A stretch of DNA of 64,000 nucleotides from Hygrocybe punicea (Eukaryota > Basidiomycota > Agaricomycetes > Agaricales > Hygrophoraceae): assembly GCA_963556145.1 (NCBI GenBank), contig OY744469.1, positions 434,001 to 498,000 on the forward strand. Direction: 5' to 3'. Below, piece after piece: positions 25,101-35,531 of this stretch. The stretch's first letter is position 1. Every line of letters starts with the position of its first letter. The translations under genes and the position numbers were made by a program. The notes under the pieces were generated by a model. That model searched no databases and had not been told where the DNA came from. It was given only the letters and a program-made list of their open reading frames with translations.

Positions 25101-25216
25101 TCATCGCGTGTGATTGTTCTCTCAGGGTCGGGACCAGATCCAGATCCAGATGTATTTCCATGAAGATGGGACGTGTCTTTTCCACTGACGCCAATAGGGA
25201 AAGTGAAAGAGGTCAT
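22100..25216 (-). pseudogene. Degraded retroelement: gag-like region, reverse transcriptase, RNase H (DIRS-like)
   Basis: Read on the minus strand. A gag-like segment (25,216-24,728 and 24,628-24,263) is followed by the RT start (24,240-23,419: FHNFLTKFDLLSHYPDLP, FPLGNLPPITKTYTPP, DDFPTHWGTVSEVADI). A 159-bp intron (23,418-23,260) precedes the exon with EACSLDVEGAYRTIPLWPPH, carrying the first catalytic Asp, and VVKWVDDYVCF, the V-D-D catalytic pair. RNase H follows (DLGIWVDASTSWGVGLIF, then WSDNEG) and ends with the typical LADPIS. Disabling changes: TGA at 22,738-22,740, a frameshift near 22,678, and TGG to TAG at about 22,392. The RT wording matches Agaricomycete elements that I associate with tyrosine-recombinase (DIRS-like) retrotransposons. 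That assignment is from memory, and no recombinase remains. Confidence 0.6.
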
Positions 25217-26150
25217 GGTATGAGTTCAGAAAATCTTTCTTAGGGCTCACAAACGAGAGGACTGAGGAGGACAGTGAGGGGCAGAGAAGAAGAAAGATTA
25301 ATTTGTCTATTGCATGATTTCTCCCCAAAAGGGTGTTACAAACTTTTGGGGATAAACACGCGATGTTATCTAACTCACTTACAAAGCCTTTGCTCGATTA
25401 GTCTTTCGTGAGCTCACCACATCAAGCCGCACTTTATGTTATATGCTGTGGATTCGCTTCCATTGAATACCACTTCTTTCGAGAACCTCCACCTCAGAAC
25501 CATGATGGATGAATTTGAAACACTTATGGTTTATAAAGACCATTAGGACGTTCTAGTTCATGGATTCCTCAACAATTGTTGCCTTTGATAGAGATCCTGT
25601 TCACTTATCATCATGAGCAACATGAATATCTTGCCAACTTGCATCACTCGCTTTATGATCTGGCATAGAAGCAAAGCGATATTTTGTCGGAATGTATCAG
25701 GTACCAAGCAACCAGACCCATGCTGGCCGGACAACACTAACTCTCATTTCGGAAGATCAGTTGATTTACGCAGAACTGTCGTGGGCAGGAACTCAAATCA
25801 GCATTGCACATGATATACCATAAGCTTCAATGTCTGGTATGGATATCTTGGTTGACCCATTCTGACGGTCTCATGTCCTTCCAGTGAAAATGCCAGCAGG
25901 TTAGGGAGAGCAGTTGCCACTTTTGTGCTGTGTCATATAATGTCAACCTCAACGTTTCACAAAATGGATGTGCCCGACCTGGCCCCCATTCCCTTCACAG
26001 CCCCTCTCGAGCTGGTCTTTCAATGGGGCAGGCCTCGAGTTAGTGCCGAGTGAAGTGGCTGGCTATACCCATGTCAGTACGGCATGAATGCTAGACACCT
26101 CAGTTGATAAGCTTTTTATTGATATTATTCCCAGAATTTCTGAGCGTGAG
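25217..26150. other. Intergenic; no supportable gene
   Basis: Nothing beyond short frames without signatures was seen. The sequence between the retroelement 5' end and the small secreted-protein gene at 26.2 kb has ordinary composition. Confidence 0.35.
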
Positions 26151-26153
26151 CAG

Positions 26154-26160
26154 TATAAAA
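26154..26160 (+). promoter_or_regulatory. TATA box
   Basis: TATAAAA 72 bases upstream of the ATG at 26,232, a plausible spacing for a fungal core promoter of the small secreted-protein gene. Confidence 0.45.
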
Positions 26161-26231
26161 GGACACACGAGTACTTTGACAACCTCCATCATCTCGAGTG
26201 TTCTCAGTTCACAGAAATCGATACTAGCATC

Positions 26232-26485
26232 ATGTTCTTTATCCTATCTGTCATAACCCTGCTTCAAGTGCTCCCCACCATTCTGTCTGCCACAGTTCCT
26301 GCCGCAGGTAGGACCACCATAACACACCGTAAATTTGAACTGACACATATATTTTTTGGGTGCGCTTTTCAGATAGCTCTGTGGTTGAAGCCAAGACTCT
26401 TGTTATTAATGGCCATGAGATTGGGGTAGCAACTGTGCCTGTCCCAGCTGCTGTTTTGGTGGTGTTACTTTTCACCCTGATCTAA
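26232..26485 (+). CDS. Small secreted protein, possibly frameshifted
   Basis: Exon 1 (26,232-26,307) encodes a clear signal peptide (FFILSVITLLQVLPTILSA). A 65-bp GT-AG intron (26,308-26,372) splits one codon and joins in frame to DSSVVEAKTLVINGHEIGVA. The frame ends at a TAA at 26,483-26,485, giving 62 residues. A coding-like run in another frame (HPDLTPASDPVSDSVSNNDV and onward, to about 26,634) begins just before this stop. Either a 1-base frameshift has truncated a longer secreted protein, or an unrecognised splice joins them. No known family is recognised. Confidence 0.4.
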
Positions 26486-27129
26486 CCCCCGCTTCCGACC
26501 CCGTTTCTGACTCTGTGTCCAACAATGATGTCATAACATGGGTCCAGAACATTATCGACGACAATCGAAGGCGATATCCCAATCCATATGATTACCCTCA
26601 TCGCCACCGTCACACACGCTCATACACGCACTGAATAATACCGCACAACATAACCACTGGATCAGTTGTCTGCTGACACCAGACCTGCAACGCAGCCATT
26701 GGCCTCCACGATGGTACCCCAAAACGTACAGACCACAAAGTGAACCAAGACGCCATTCATCTCGGAGCTTATCCTCCTCGCAGCCACGCATGATGAAGAA
26801 GCCTACCCTGAAGACATTGTAGTGTATATAAACCCGAATGCTTGTAGTCAGTAACTTTAAGTTTAGTCTAGCTACTCTTCCCCCGATTGCTACCAGAAAC
26901 CCAGATTCCCTTTTCCCCTTCTTGTAACTATTGTATTCGCTTTTTGTCTTCAATCATCCTCATTTGGTTTGTTGTTGCCAGAGTCCGCTATAAGAACAGC
27001 AATCCATAACAGGTGGCAGCTCGCAATAACGCCACCCATACTGCATCCTCAGTCATGAAGCGGGCCACCAATAATGGTTGCCTTTCTGGATGAGAGGAAA
27101 ATATTTTCCCACCAATTCGCTGCAACTGG

Positions 27130-27690
27130 CTGACAAATCCTTGCCTTCAAGGCCCCATGGTGACGTGCACCAACAACCTTAGCTCTTCACCTACAGCTCC
27201 GACCTCTGGTGACTGTGCAGATCTCACCAGTGCTATCAATGCACTTGCCTACAGCGAACTAACCCCAGGTTACCCTTGCAACTTCAACAACCTGGACTGT
27301 TAGTTTTACCTCTCCACTGTCATGACATGTCCTTTTTGTTGACATTATTTCATGCAGGCCCTAATTTCTCAGTTCCCCCTGGCTATGAACGGCAATACAC
27401 TCTCAGGACATGTCTTGCAGGATTCATCAATTTGAACCCAATTGGCAGTCTGACGCTGTCGTTCTGTGACTACCTCATGGTAAGCAAAACCATAACCAAA
27501 CCTCATGGCCGTGCTAGATTCAGTTTGTTGATGAAATTCAGGGCGGAACTACACCATTCATCTATTCTCACTGCATAATGACTGCCAGTAATACTGGTGG
27601 TTACTGCATCTCGCCAGAAAATGGTTTCATTTATGCAATCGCGTATGTCACTCTAACTCCTTTTCTCTGTGCTTCCCTTGCTTAACAAAT
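27130..27690 (+). CDS. Cysteine-containing secreted-type protein, 5' end unresolved
   Basis: Three joined exons read well. The segment to about 27,299 encodes SGDCADLTSAINALAYSELT and PGYPCNFNNLD. A GT-AG intron (about 27,300-27,358) splits a Cys codon and joins to CPNFSVPPGYERQYTLRTCL through SFCDYLM. A 38-bp intron-like segment from 27,481 then joins to IQFVDEIQGGTTPFIYSHCI through FIYAIA, which ends at a further donor near 27,642. The regular Cys spacing suggests an extracellular protein stabilised by disulfides. The first exon and start codon could not be fixed, and a gag-like or pseudogene origin cannot be excluded. Function unknown. Confidence 0.4.
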
Positions 27691-27699
27691 TTGACTATT

Positions 27700-28942
27700 C
27701 CAGAGTTAGGCACTTTTGATGCAAGGTAGAGCGTTTGCTGTTGGCAAAGAAAGGTTGATACACGTAGGCTAAACTGCTCTGGAATATTTCTTGATTAGCA
27801 TCTTTGAATATTATCTCATTGTTCATATCATCGACTAGAAAAACTCATATGGCAAAGTTACTGCAGTATTTATATAAGTGACGCATTCTCATAAATGCAG
27901 AGGAAGTCCAACTACAGATGAGTTGATCTTGACAGAGCAACCAGGCTAGTTGCATACACATTTATATGAATCAATGCACATCTCCTCTAACCTTCAAGGT
28001 TAGGATCTAGACTTGATGATTAGCCACGACGTCAGGACAAGTCATCGTTGGAGGTTATACAGTGTATCAATGGAGTACAGATGACTACTACTCAGAATGT
28101 ACCCCATGCTTGGTCACCCCAGCAATGGCATTTACGCAGCAGGTGCAGAAAGCCGTCAGATTTATCCAAGTTCTTGAGGAGGACGACAGTCATTGATATC
28201 TCATCGAGACCGGTGGATGATGGTCACCATCAGGGTGATGTACATTGCTTTAAGGCAACTGCATGGAGTATCATTGCCATGCAAATGATGATCCAAGACT
28301 TTTGCATTCACAAATACGCTGTCGGTTCATGCACTAGTACTCCGATTTCATGATTGGCCGTGAATATGGTAGGCTAAAGTCGGTCCAGTACACATACAGG
28401 GACGGAAGAGGGACTTATTACACCCAAGATGGGAGCTATCAATGATACCATTTGGTGGACCGCATAGCCTGCATATAATGTTTTGGCAGTGCCAGTGGGC
28501 GTTGGATGTTCTAAGGTTAACATTTCTGTCAGGAATCTTGGGATGTAGATAGTGTCCTCGTGTCGTATCTCTGAGATTGAGATTTCCTATCCAAGCCCAA
28601 AGTTTACAGGAAGTAACCTGTATAGAATTATGTACCTACAAAGGTATACTTCATAGTCCAACAGATCCATATCATTGCCGGTAGATTTGTAAGGCACAAG
28701 TATCATAATGTCATCAAAGGTGCGGAGATGCCAACTTCGGCTGGCCAATATTGAAATGACCAACGAATGCGCATAGCCATAACGGAGTGGCAGTCACCAT
28801 CAGATAATGGGTGTCAGAACAGTCAGGCAAGGCTTATCAAAGTGTGAAATTCAAAACTGACTGGCTCTCATGCATGAAGTCCTGTAGGCTATGCAATCTA
28901 TGACATATGTACTTCCAAATTGTCCACAACTAGCGGTAGCGG
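27700..28942. other. No recognisable gene
   Basis: Only one frame of notable length (28,048-28,353 plus), without a recognisable family, splice pattern or biased composition. Confidence 0.35.
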
Positions 28943-29089
28943 TGTAGTAGTGGTGCCTGTCATGTCACGTGACCTGGACCTTAGTCAGTAGCCAGTTCTG
29001 GATGTAGTAGACAGTTCTCTATCCCATCCACCTTGACCTTTCCGTGCGATTCCGTCCCTGATCCCGAGAGGTCTCTCGGGACCACTCCA
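28943..29089 (+). repeat. Solo LTR related to elements A and B
   Basis: 147 bp beginning TGTAGTAGTGGTGCCTGTCA and ending GGGACCACTCCA. It is flanked by a 4-bp direct repeat GCGG (28,939-28,942 and 29,090-29,093). It shares the TGTAGTAG start, the GTCACGTGAC core (28,963-28,972) and the CCACTCCA end with the LTRs of elements A and B, but differs in between. It is probably what remained after LTR-LTR recombination of a third family member. Confidence 0.8.
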
Positions 29090-29093
29090 GCGG

Positions 29094-29800
29094 TCAGCTT
29101 CATTTTCCTTTGAGTCTGCCAGAATTGCGAACCTTCACTTGTAAGGGGAAAAGTCCAAGTGTATGGCATTTTCCCTTGCAGTTTTATGAAGATCATCGGA
29201 GTGGGCAGGCCGAGTCTGGGTGAAATAGGCCAGTAAGATCATGCCTCATTGTGGCTCCTACATCTGTGGATCCCACACAAGGTTCTCATGGTCAATGTAA
29301 CCCCTCTGGGTACCGAAAGCATGAGGAGGGATATCGATAGTAGGCATTAACATTATCGTGCCTGCGGGAAGCAGCACATTGTTAGCATTTCCAGAACAAT
29401 AACTGGTGGCCGTCGCCGTTATATGGTCACCTTGCACCATTTGGATCAGCGATTGTGTCGCGTCAGATTTATAGTAAAGATTTTGACCCTGCAGGAGGTT
29501 CAATGGGATGATCATGCACATCTCTCACAAAAGATTTCGACCACCTTTGTGTTTTTTGAGCTCCTCTTTGAGGTATGTGTCCGCTGCTTCATACGTTGTT
29601 GGAATGAGCTACACACCTGGCATTTGCTCTAGAGTATGTTCCACAGCCATTTTACCGAAATCAGGACCCAGTATGCTGCTTGCCTGCAGTGGCAGGATCT
29701 GGCCCATAGTATACCAGGTTATCTCCGCAGAAGTCTCTATTGCCTGTAAGTGATGTCAAGAGTTGATCTAACAGTTCGGTGCGCAGAACTTACAGGAGTC
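29094..29800 (-). CDS. Unidentified minus-strand coding-like exons
   Basis: A frame at 29,258-29,521 encodes DATQSLIQMVQGDHITATAT followed by NVLLPAGTIMLMPTIDIPPH. The 'LPAGTIMLMPT' wording vaguely recalls the substrate-side beta region of cytochrome P450s, but no heme-binding Cys motif was found, so I do not name it. A short adjacent frame (29,094-29,196) may be another exon, interrupted by the solo LTR at 28,943. Probably a gene remnant. Confidence 0.25.
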
Positions 29801-29955
29801 ATGGTTTTACTGGTGGAAAGAAAAAAGAATATGTGACAACCATGACGCGTGGTTCATGACAGGTCGTTCACCTCTTTCACATGAAAGCCTGCTAACTGAT
29901 ACCCTCAAAAGCTCTCAACATCACCAATGGTTTGTACCTCTGATGGAATGTACGT

Positions 29956-30112
29956 TGTAGTAGTTGTGCCTGTCCTGTCACGTGACTGGATTCCCACGGT
30001 TTGTCGTAGTCAGTAGCTGATCTGATGTAGTAGATAGTTCCTATCCTAGTCTTCCAGTGCTTCCCAGCCAGACTCCTCGGGAGAGTCCCTCAGCAGTCCC
30101 CGACCCTCTCCA
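29956..30112 (+). repeat. Element A, 5' LTR
   Basis: 157 bp, one apparent difference from the 3' copy. Contains the CACGTG core at 29,979-29,984. Confidence 0.85.
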
Positions 30113-30113
30113 A

Positions 30114-30367
30114 CGTGGTGATGAGAGCGGCTTCGAACCCTGCCAGCAAATCTCTGTGATTTCCAAGCTTTTCCATCTTTTCCTGGCACTTTTTCGAGCC
30201 CCAGAACATTTCTGCACATTGAATACCAAGAACCGAGCCCTTTATCGTCCAAGAACCAAGAACTTTCAGAACTTCGAGCACCGAGAACCGAGTACCGAGA
30301 ACTTTCAGAACCCGAGCACCGAGAACCGAGAACTGAGCACCGAGAACTTTTCACATTTTATTTCGCC
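30114..30367 (+). repeat. Element A leader with GAGCACCGAGAACCGA tandem repeats
   Basis: Between the primer-binding-type site (30,116) and the ATG at 30,368 the leader contains several imperfect repeats of 'gagcaccgagaacc', interleaved with 'aactttcagaac' (30,240-30,350). The repeats could be packaging or dimerisation sequence, but nothing in the window proves this. Confidence 0.5.
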
Positions 30368-32163
30368 ATGACAAACAAAAAGAAAACAACAAAAAAATCC
30401 TCGACTGCTAGTGTTACGGACCAACGTGAACCTACACCCATCACTTCGGGTTCCCAGTTTCAAGATGGCGCAATTGTGCGCATTAAAGACATAGAAAAGC
30501 TCGTGTCATCAGTCCTCGAAAAAGGCAGAGTCCAGGGCATTGTGGAGGAACGCGCTCATTGGGAATCTACCCAAACGGCCCCTGAAACCCGCATATCAGC
30601 GTCAACGCAGATGAATGCAGCAACCCAGCCAGAGCCGCTCACCGGCACTTCCATCTCAACGCAAACAGAGCCGCGTACCCACGCAAACGCATCAGCGCAA
30701 ACGCTGGAGTAGTTGTGCCTGGTCCATCACGTGACTTAGGTCTCACGGTTGGATCCCTTATGTAGGATTTCCTGTCTTAGTCTTGGTCCATCTTAGAGCT
30801 TGTTCGGCTACCCCAAATTAGATCAACATCACCTTGGAAGTGAGGAATATGCCGGTTTATGTTAGGCGGAGATTCAAACTTATGGCAGGCAGCACTTGTA
30901 TCTAATCGATATGATTCCTCGTTGAGAGTCTCTCTCATGGACCACCAACAACGACTTGAAATGCGGCGACACATTCACCGTATCGTCCTCCTTGTTGTTA
31001 GTATCATCTTGAGTGCTACTGCCGGCATCATAGAAACGGTATATTCTCGGCACCAGTATCACACATCTGCCCTCTCCGGTTATGCCTGGGTCCTCGAACT
31101 GCTCACCGGCCACCCAGAACGCATCCGGTGTGAATTAGGCATGCATAAACATGTCTTCCTTGCCATCATAGATGAGCTTCGTGAACTTGGATATGGAGAT
31201 TCTCGTTCTGTCACCCTGGAAAAGCAACTGGCGATTTTCCTATACATTTCTGTCACTGGATTGTCGATCCGGCATGCAGGTGAACGTTTCCAACATGCAA
31301 ACGAGACAATGTCAAGGTCAGTTGCCATTCTGATCATAAAAAAAAGATCTCAAGCCTTTTTGGCAGATATTTCTGCAAAATGCTAAATATATTCTCTTCT
31401 GCACCCCTCTATACACGACATGTTCATCAACCGAAAGCACAGGACCATGTTCCTTCCAAGATATGCCAAAACCCCAAGTTTTACCCATATTTTAAGGATG
31501 CAGTAGGAGCCTTGGACAGCTCTCACATCCCCAGCGCCCCACAAGCATCCGAGTGAGCATTCCACCGCAACCGCAAAGGCTTCCTCTCTCAAAACTGTTT
31601 ATTTGGTTGTTCCTTCGATTTAAAGTTCATCTATTCGCTCACTGGCTGGGAAGGCGCCACAACAGATGCCCAGTTGTTTGAAGACGCAACAACCCACGAT
31701 CTACATATCCCACCTGGTAAATACTTCTTAGGCGATGGAGGTTTCCCAGCACATCCATCCCTACTCATTCCATATCGCCATGAGCGATATCACCTTGCCG
31801 AATAGGGTCGGTCTCGTCTTCGGTAGTTTATTTTTACTTTTAACTGTATATGATACTAATGTTGCTAAATTAGACCTACAAATAAACGGGAGCTCTTCAA
31901 TCTTCGACATTCATCGGCCCGCAACGTTATCGAGCGGATCTTTGGCGTTCTGAAACGCCGTTTCCGCATCCTCCTCATTGCACCTGAGTACAACATGGAT
32001 ATTCAAGCTCGAATCCCATCAGCCCTCTGTGTGATCCACAATTGCATCCGTGAACATGATCCTGAAGAAGGACCGCTTGAAAGCAACACTTTCCTCAATC
32101 GCGCACACTTTGCCGCAGACGCTGGTGTTGGAGGGGCAGATGAACCTGTGGAGACATTACATG

Positions 32164-33466
32164 TAGTGTTGCCGTAGTTCGGTTCCGAACCTAGCCGAAC
32201 CTGGTTCAAACCCCGAACCGAACCCTAGGTTCAGTCTAAGTTCAGCCAAGTGCTGAACCGGACCGCAGGTTCAGTTCCAGGTTTCGAGGCCTGCCGGATT
32301 TCCTGAATGGCTCCAAACCGCGTCCAAACCGCGAAGGCGGATATTTTTAAGGTATTTATTTCATTTATTTTTCACATTCCTTTACTTACTTTTTCGTGTT
32401 AAACGGTATCATGTGACCATTACAGGTAGCTTTCTTCACCAACACGCAACAACGCAAGGCCAATGAACGCGACACAATGTCGCGTTCATGAACACAGGTA
32501 CGTATTTTACTTTCCTGAACTTTACTAATGTTGCCTGCTACAGGAAGCTCGACCGCGACCGCAGTGTGACCACACCCACGGCCGCGAGATGACCACCCAA
32601 TGCCAACCCAATGCCAACGGACGCGCGACAGCTGCAACACCACCACCACCACCACCACCAGCGGCGGCAACAACAACGGCAACGACAACCACGACGGCCA
32701 GCAGCAGCAGCAGCAATGCCGGCAGCAGCAGCAGTGGCAACGGCAACGGCAACGGCAGCGGCAGCAGCAACGGCCACGACAGCAGCGGCAGCAGTGGCAG
32801 CAGCAACGGCGATGGCAGCAGGAGCAGCGCCGGCAGCGGCAGCAACGATGGCAGCAACGACGGCAGCAACGATGGCAGCAACGGCGGCAACAGCAGCAGC
32901 AGCAGCAGCAGCAACAGCGGCAGCGGCAACGGCGACAGCAGCAGCAGCGGCAGCAGCAACAGCGACAGCAGCAGGAGCAGCGCCGGCAGCAGCAGCAACG
33001 ACGGCAGCAACGACGGCAGCAGCAGTATCAGCAGCAACGGCGGCAACAGCAGCAGCAGCAGCAGCAGCAGCCGTGGCAGCAACACCACCACAACCATACC
33101 ACCGCCCCGACGAGGACAACGGTTGGCAGCAGCAGTGCTGGCAATGCCATGCAGGGACCACGGGACAAGACCCCCCGTCCCTCCACATCCCTTGGGGACA
33201 CCGGAGGGCTCCCCCGCACCCATCTACCTCGCGAAGTGCAGCGCCGTATCTATTGATATGCGCCTGCCATTCGCGAGGAGAACGGACGGGATGAGCCCAC
33301 CTTGGTCTGGGTTTCAGACCGCATCTGAACCCAGACCGAACGCGAAGAGATGGTTCGACGCCGTCTGGGTCCGGGTTTGGCCATGCGCCAAACCGGACCC
33401 GAAGTTCAGTTCGCGGTTCCGCCAAAAAGGGTCGGAACCGGACCGAACTGAACTTCGGCAACACTA
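32164..33466. mobile_element. Non-autonomous hAT element with a CAG/CGG microsatellite cargo
   Basis: The termini TAGTGTTGCCGTAGTTCGG and the reverse complement of TAGTGTTGCCGAAGTTCAG flank 1,303 bp. An exact 8-bp duplication ATTACATG lies at 32,156-32,163 and 33,467-33,474. Subterminal regions are full of GGTTCGG/CCGAACC motifs in both orientations. It has no transposase. Its first 11 bases equal those of the hAT element at 35,532, a candidate driver. It sits in the last part of the Harbinger transposase gene. Confidence 0.9.
32634..33080 (+). repeat. About 450-bp interrupted trinucleotide tract (CAG/CGG/CAA)
   Basis: Almost pure triplet sequence of CAG, CGG, GAC and CAA units with interruptions, open in all three plus frames and in minus frames. 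Coding predictions here (poly-Ser/Gly, poly-Gln, poly-Ala by frame) are composition artefacts. An intron-like segment (donor CACAG|GTACGT near 32,496, acceptor CTACAG near 32,545) precedes it. Confidence 0.8.
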
Positions 33467-33917
33467 ATTACATGACCAGCGCCGCGAAAATATTGCAGAC
33501 GCTATGTGGGCAGACTATCAACGCGTGCTCGCAGAGAGGCAATTGGCAGGAGACGAGCCACTATCTACTGAGAGCGAATTCTCATGTGTCTCGGATTCGG
33601 CAGAGGAAGAGGAATAGTCATCTGCCTATATACAATCGTGCGCATAGTCTTTCTCATTGCCGCTCTATGTTTCTTTTTTTCTGCCGTTATGCTTCTTTTT
33701 TTCCGCCGCTATGCTTCTTTTTTTCTGCCGCTATGTTTCTTTCTTTCTGCTGCTGTTTCTTTGTCTGTTTTTTTTCTTTTCTGCCACTGTTTTTTTTGCT
33801 TCTCAAAATTAATGGAGATGTCTGTCAAACGAATCACATAAACTGAGAAAAAAAGTACACGGTGGGAGATACATGACAAGATACACAGTACAAGATACAA
33901 GCTATGGGTATAATGAC

Positions 33918-35115
33918 CTACGGATGTTTGGCAAGGTAGTCCACAATCCACTGATGCCGGAAGTCCTCATCCTTAATCATGACAAACGTAGTTGCAGCCG
34001 ACATGTTGTCCGTAAATAACGAAGCAAGCGCTATTTTTTGTTCCATTGATAGGTCCAGAACTTCTTCGAGCATCTGCAGCGCTTGGAGTCGCCGTGCCTC
34101 CCGTGGATCCTCCATATTGATGTTAATCGACTTCTCAAGAGTCTCCGTGAGGTGATTGATGGACCCTTGCATGCCATGAATGGCCGTTGCAGGGGTCACT
34201 CGACTTGACTTTGAGCCAGAGGTGTCAGCTTTGCTTCGCTGGGACCTTTTCGATGTTTCCGAGATGAGTGGGACTTGTGAGTTATTAGCCGATAACCCCT
34301 CTTGAAGGGCATCAAGCTTGCATTTGCTGCTGTTTATTGATGATGGGGGGGTGAGAAGGGGGCCTTCTATATCCTCATCCTCGTCCACCAGATCCACCAC
34401 ACAGGATGATCCACCCTCCTTGTCCTTGTGAGTATCAGAAGAAGAAGTTGCGGCAGGCTGGAAGACACGAGAACCTCGTGGTGCATTCATTGGGATGATT
34501 GTCTGCATTTTATCGTAGTAGATCCACCCTTTGTTGCAGAATGGCCACATGATAGGCTGTAAAGATGATGAATAAGAAGACTCCAAATGAGTTTTAAGGG
34601 AATTAATACCTTGTTCGTCGTGTAGGTATTCCAAACATCCTGGGCAGCTGCACCGTCTATTCCAGCACCAGCTGCATTGTCCCAGTGAAACCCTGATGTG
34701 CCTCGATATGTTTCAATCGCTTGGTACGTCTGCTTCAGCTGTGGAATATGTCAGGAATGTTTCAACTGACGTGTTTGTTACTTACCCCAGACCATTTCGT
34801 CTTGATTGTCTTGGCAGTCTTGACCAGGCCCCGGTTTAGAAGAGGTGCAATATGTTTAGCTGCATTATTGAAGAAGGCGGCCTTGAAGTTCCCCCCATCT
34901 CCTGCCTCTGCCCGGTGCTCAACCAGATACTCAACCAGATAATCAACCAGTGCAGTGGTCTCTGCCTCGGTCCAGACAGTTACTTCCTTTTTCTCCGTTG
35001 CAGGGAGGGCAGCCATGAGGATGGTGGTAAGTTGAGAGAAGAGAGCAGCGATGGCCACTACGCCAGTCCAGACATGCCGCCTTTGCTGTAATCGATGGGT
35101 GGTTGATTCCGCCAT
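33918..35115 (-). CDS. Harbinger Myb/SANT-like DNA-binding protein
   Basis: Three exons, 35,115-34,786, 34,738-34,610 and 34,556-33,918, join at GT-AG introns of 47 and 53 bp with the frame kept, giving 365 residues. The N-terminal third holds a Myb/SANT-like (trihelix) domain: VTVWTEAETTALVDYLVEY, then a GGNFKAAFFNN stretch and TIKTKW. The middle is acidic and Ser-rich. The C-terminus has a predicted helical segment (QALQMLEEVLDLSMEQKIAL) before DFRHQWIVDYLAKHP. In known Harbinger elements this second protein brings the transposase to the ends and the nucleus. It reads as intact here, unlike the transposase. An alternative start is the Met at VTVWTE minus about 13 residues. Confidence 0.8.
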
Positions 35116-35531
35116 GAAGGTTTGAATAGTTTGAATCTCCGCCTAACATAAACCGGCATATTCCTCACTTCCAAGGTGATGTTGATCTAATTTGGGGTAG
35201 CCGAACGAGCTCTTATGATATCCTATCCGATTCTGTCGTGACTTCCCCATTCGTGTGTGAGCAGCCTCGGACCCACTCCATCGTGGTGATGAGAGCGCGA
35301 TTTGACCCACGCAGCCACCGGAGACCACCACATTCCACACGCACAGATCCTTTTCGAGCACAGAGCAAGATTTTCGAGAACAGAGAACCCTCACAAGAGC
35401 CCACCCGCGCGATTCCACGCAGCAACCCTATGCAAAACACTACAAAAAACAGCCTCCGAAGGCCCAAGTACTTCGTCCGCGTACTGCTACATGCCCCGCG
35501 ACCACCTTCACGACTTTTTGCCCATCCTCAC

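Larger units (their letters stand above)
30940..33617 (+). pseudogene. Harbinger (HARBI1/DDE_4-type) transposase, disabled
   Basis: Exons 30,940-31,316, 31,367-31,822, 31,874-32,163 and 33,475-33,617 keep one frame (422 codons including stops) when the hAT MITE and one 8-bp duplication are discounted. The catalytic triad is visible: Asp in GALDSSHIP (about residue 175), Asp in FLGDGGFPAHPS (about 248) and Glu in NVIERIFGVLKRRFR (about 297). Two stops interrupt it: TGA at 31,554-31,556 and TAG at 31,803-31,805, the latter where the family usually has Trp. The MITE at 32,164 then separates the last 47 codons. The enzyme would cut Harbinger ends together with its Myb-like partner, but this copy cannot encode it. 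Confidence 0.85.
30796..35212. mobile_element. PIF/Harbinger DNA transposon inserted in the 5' LTR of B
   Basis: Inverted repeats of about 84 bp begin GAGCTTGTTCGGCTACCCCA on the left and GAGCTCGTTCGGCTACCCCA (reverse complement) on the right. The 3-bp duplication is TTA (30,793-30,795 and 35,213-35,215), the usual PIF/Harbinger target. It carries the two standard genes in convergent order: a DDE transposase (plus) and a Myb/SANT-like protein (minus). Subtracting the nested hAT MITE leaves about 3.1 kb. Confidence 0.92.

Noticed and set aside
29258..29521. Cytochrome P450 exon
   Set aside because: Only a short 'LPAGT'-like resemblance; no heme-binding motif or other P450 signature nearby.
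32586..33467. Six or more long overlapping frames on both strands
   Set aside because: They all lie in the triplet-repeat tract of the hAT MITE, which is open in every frame by composition.
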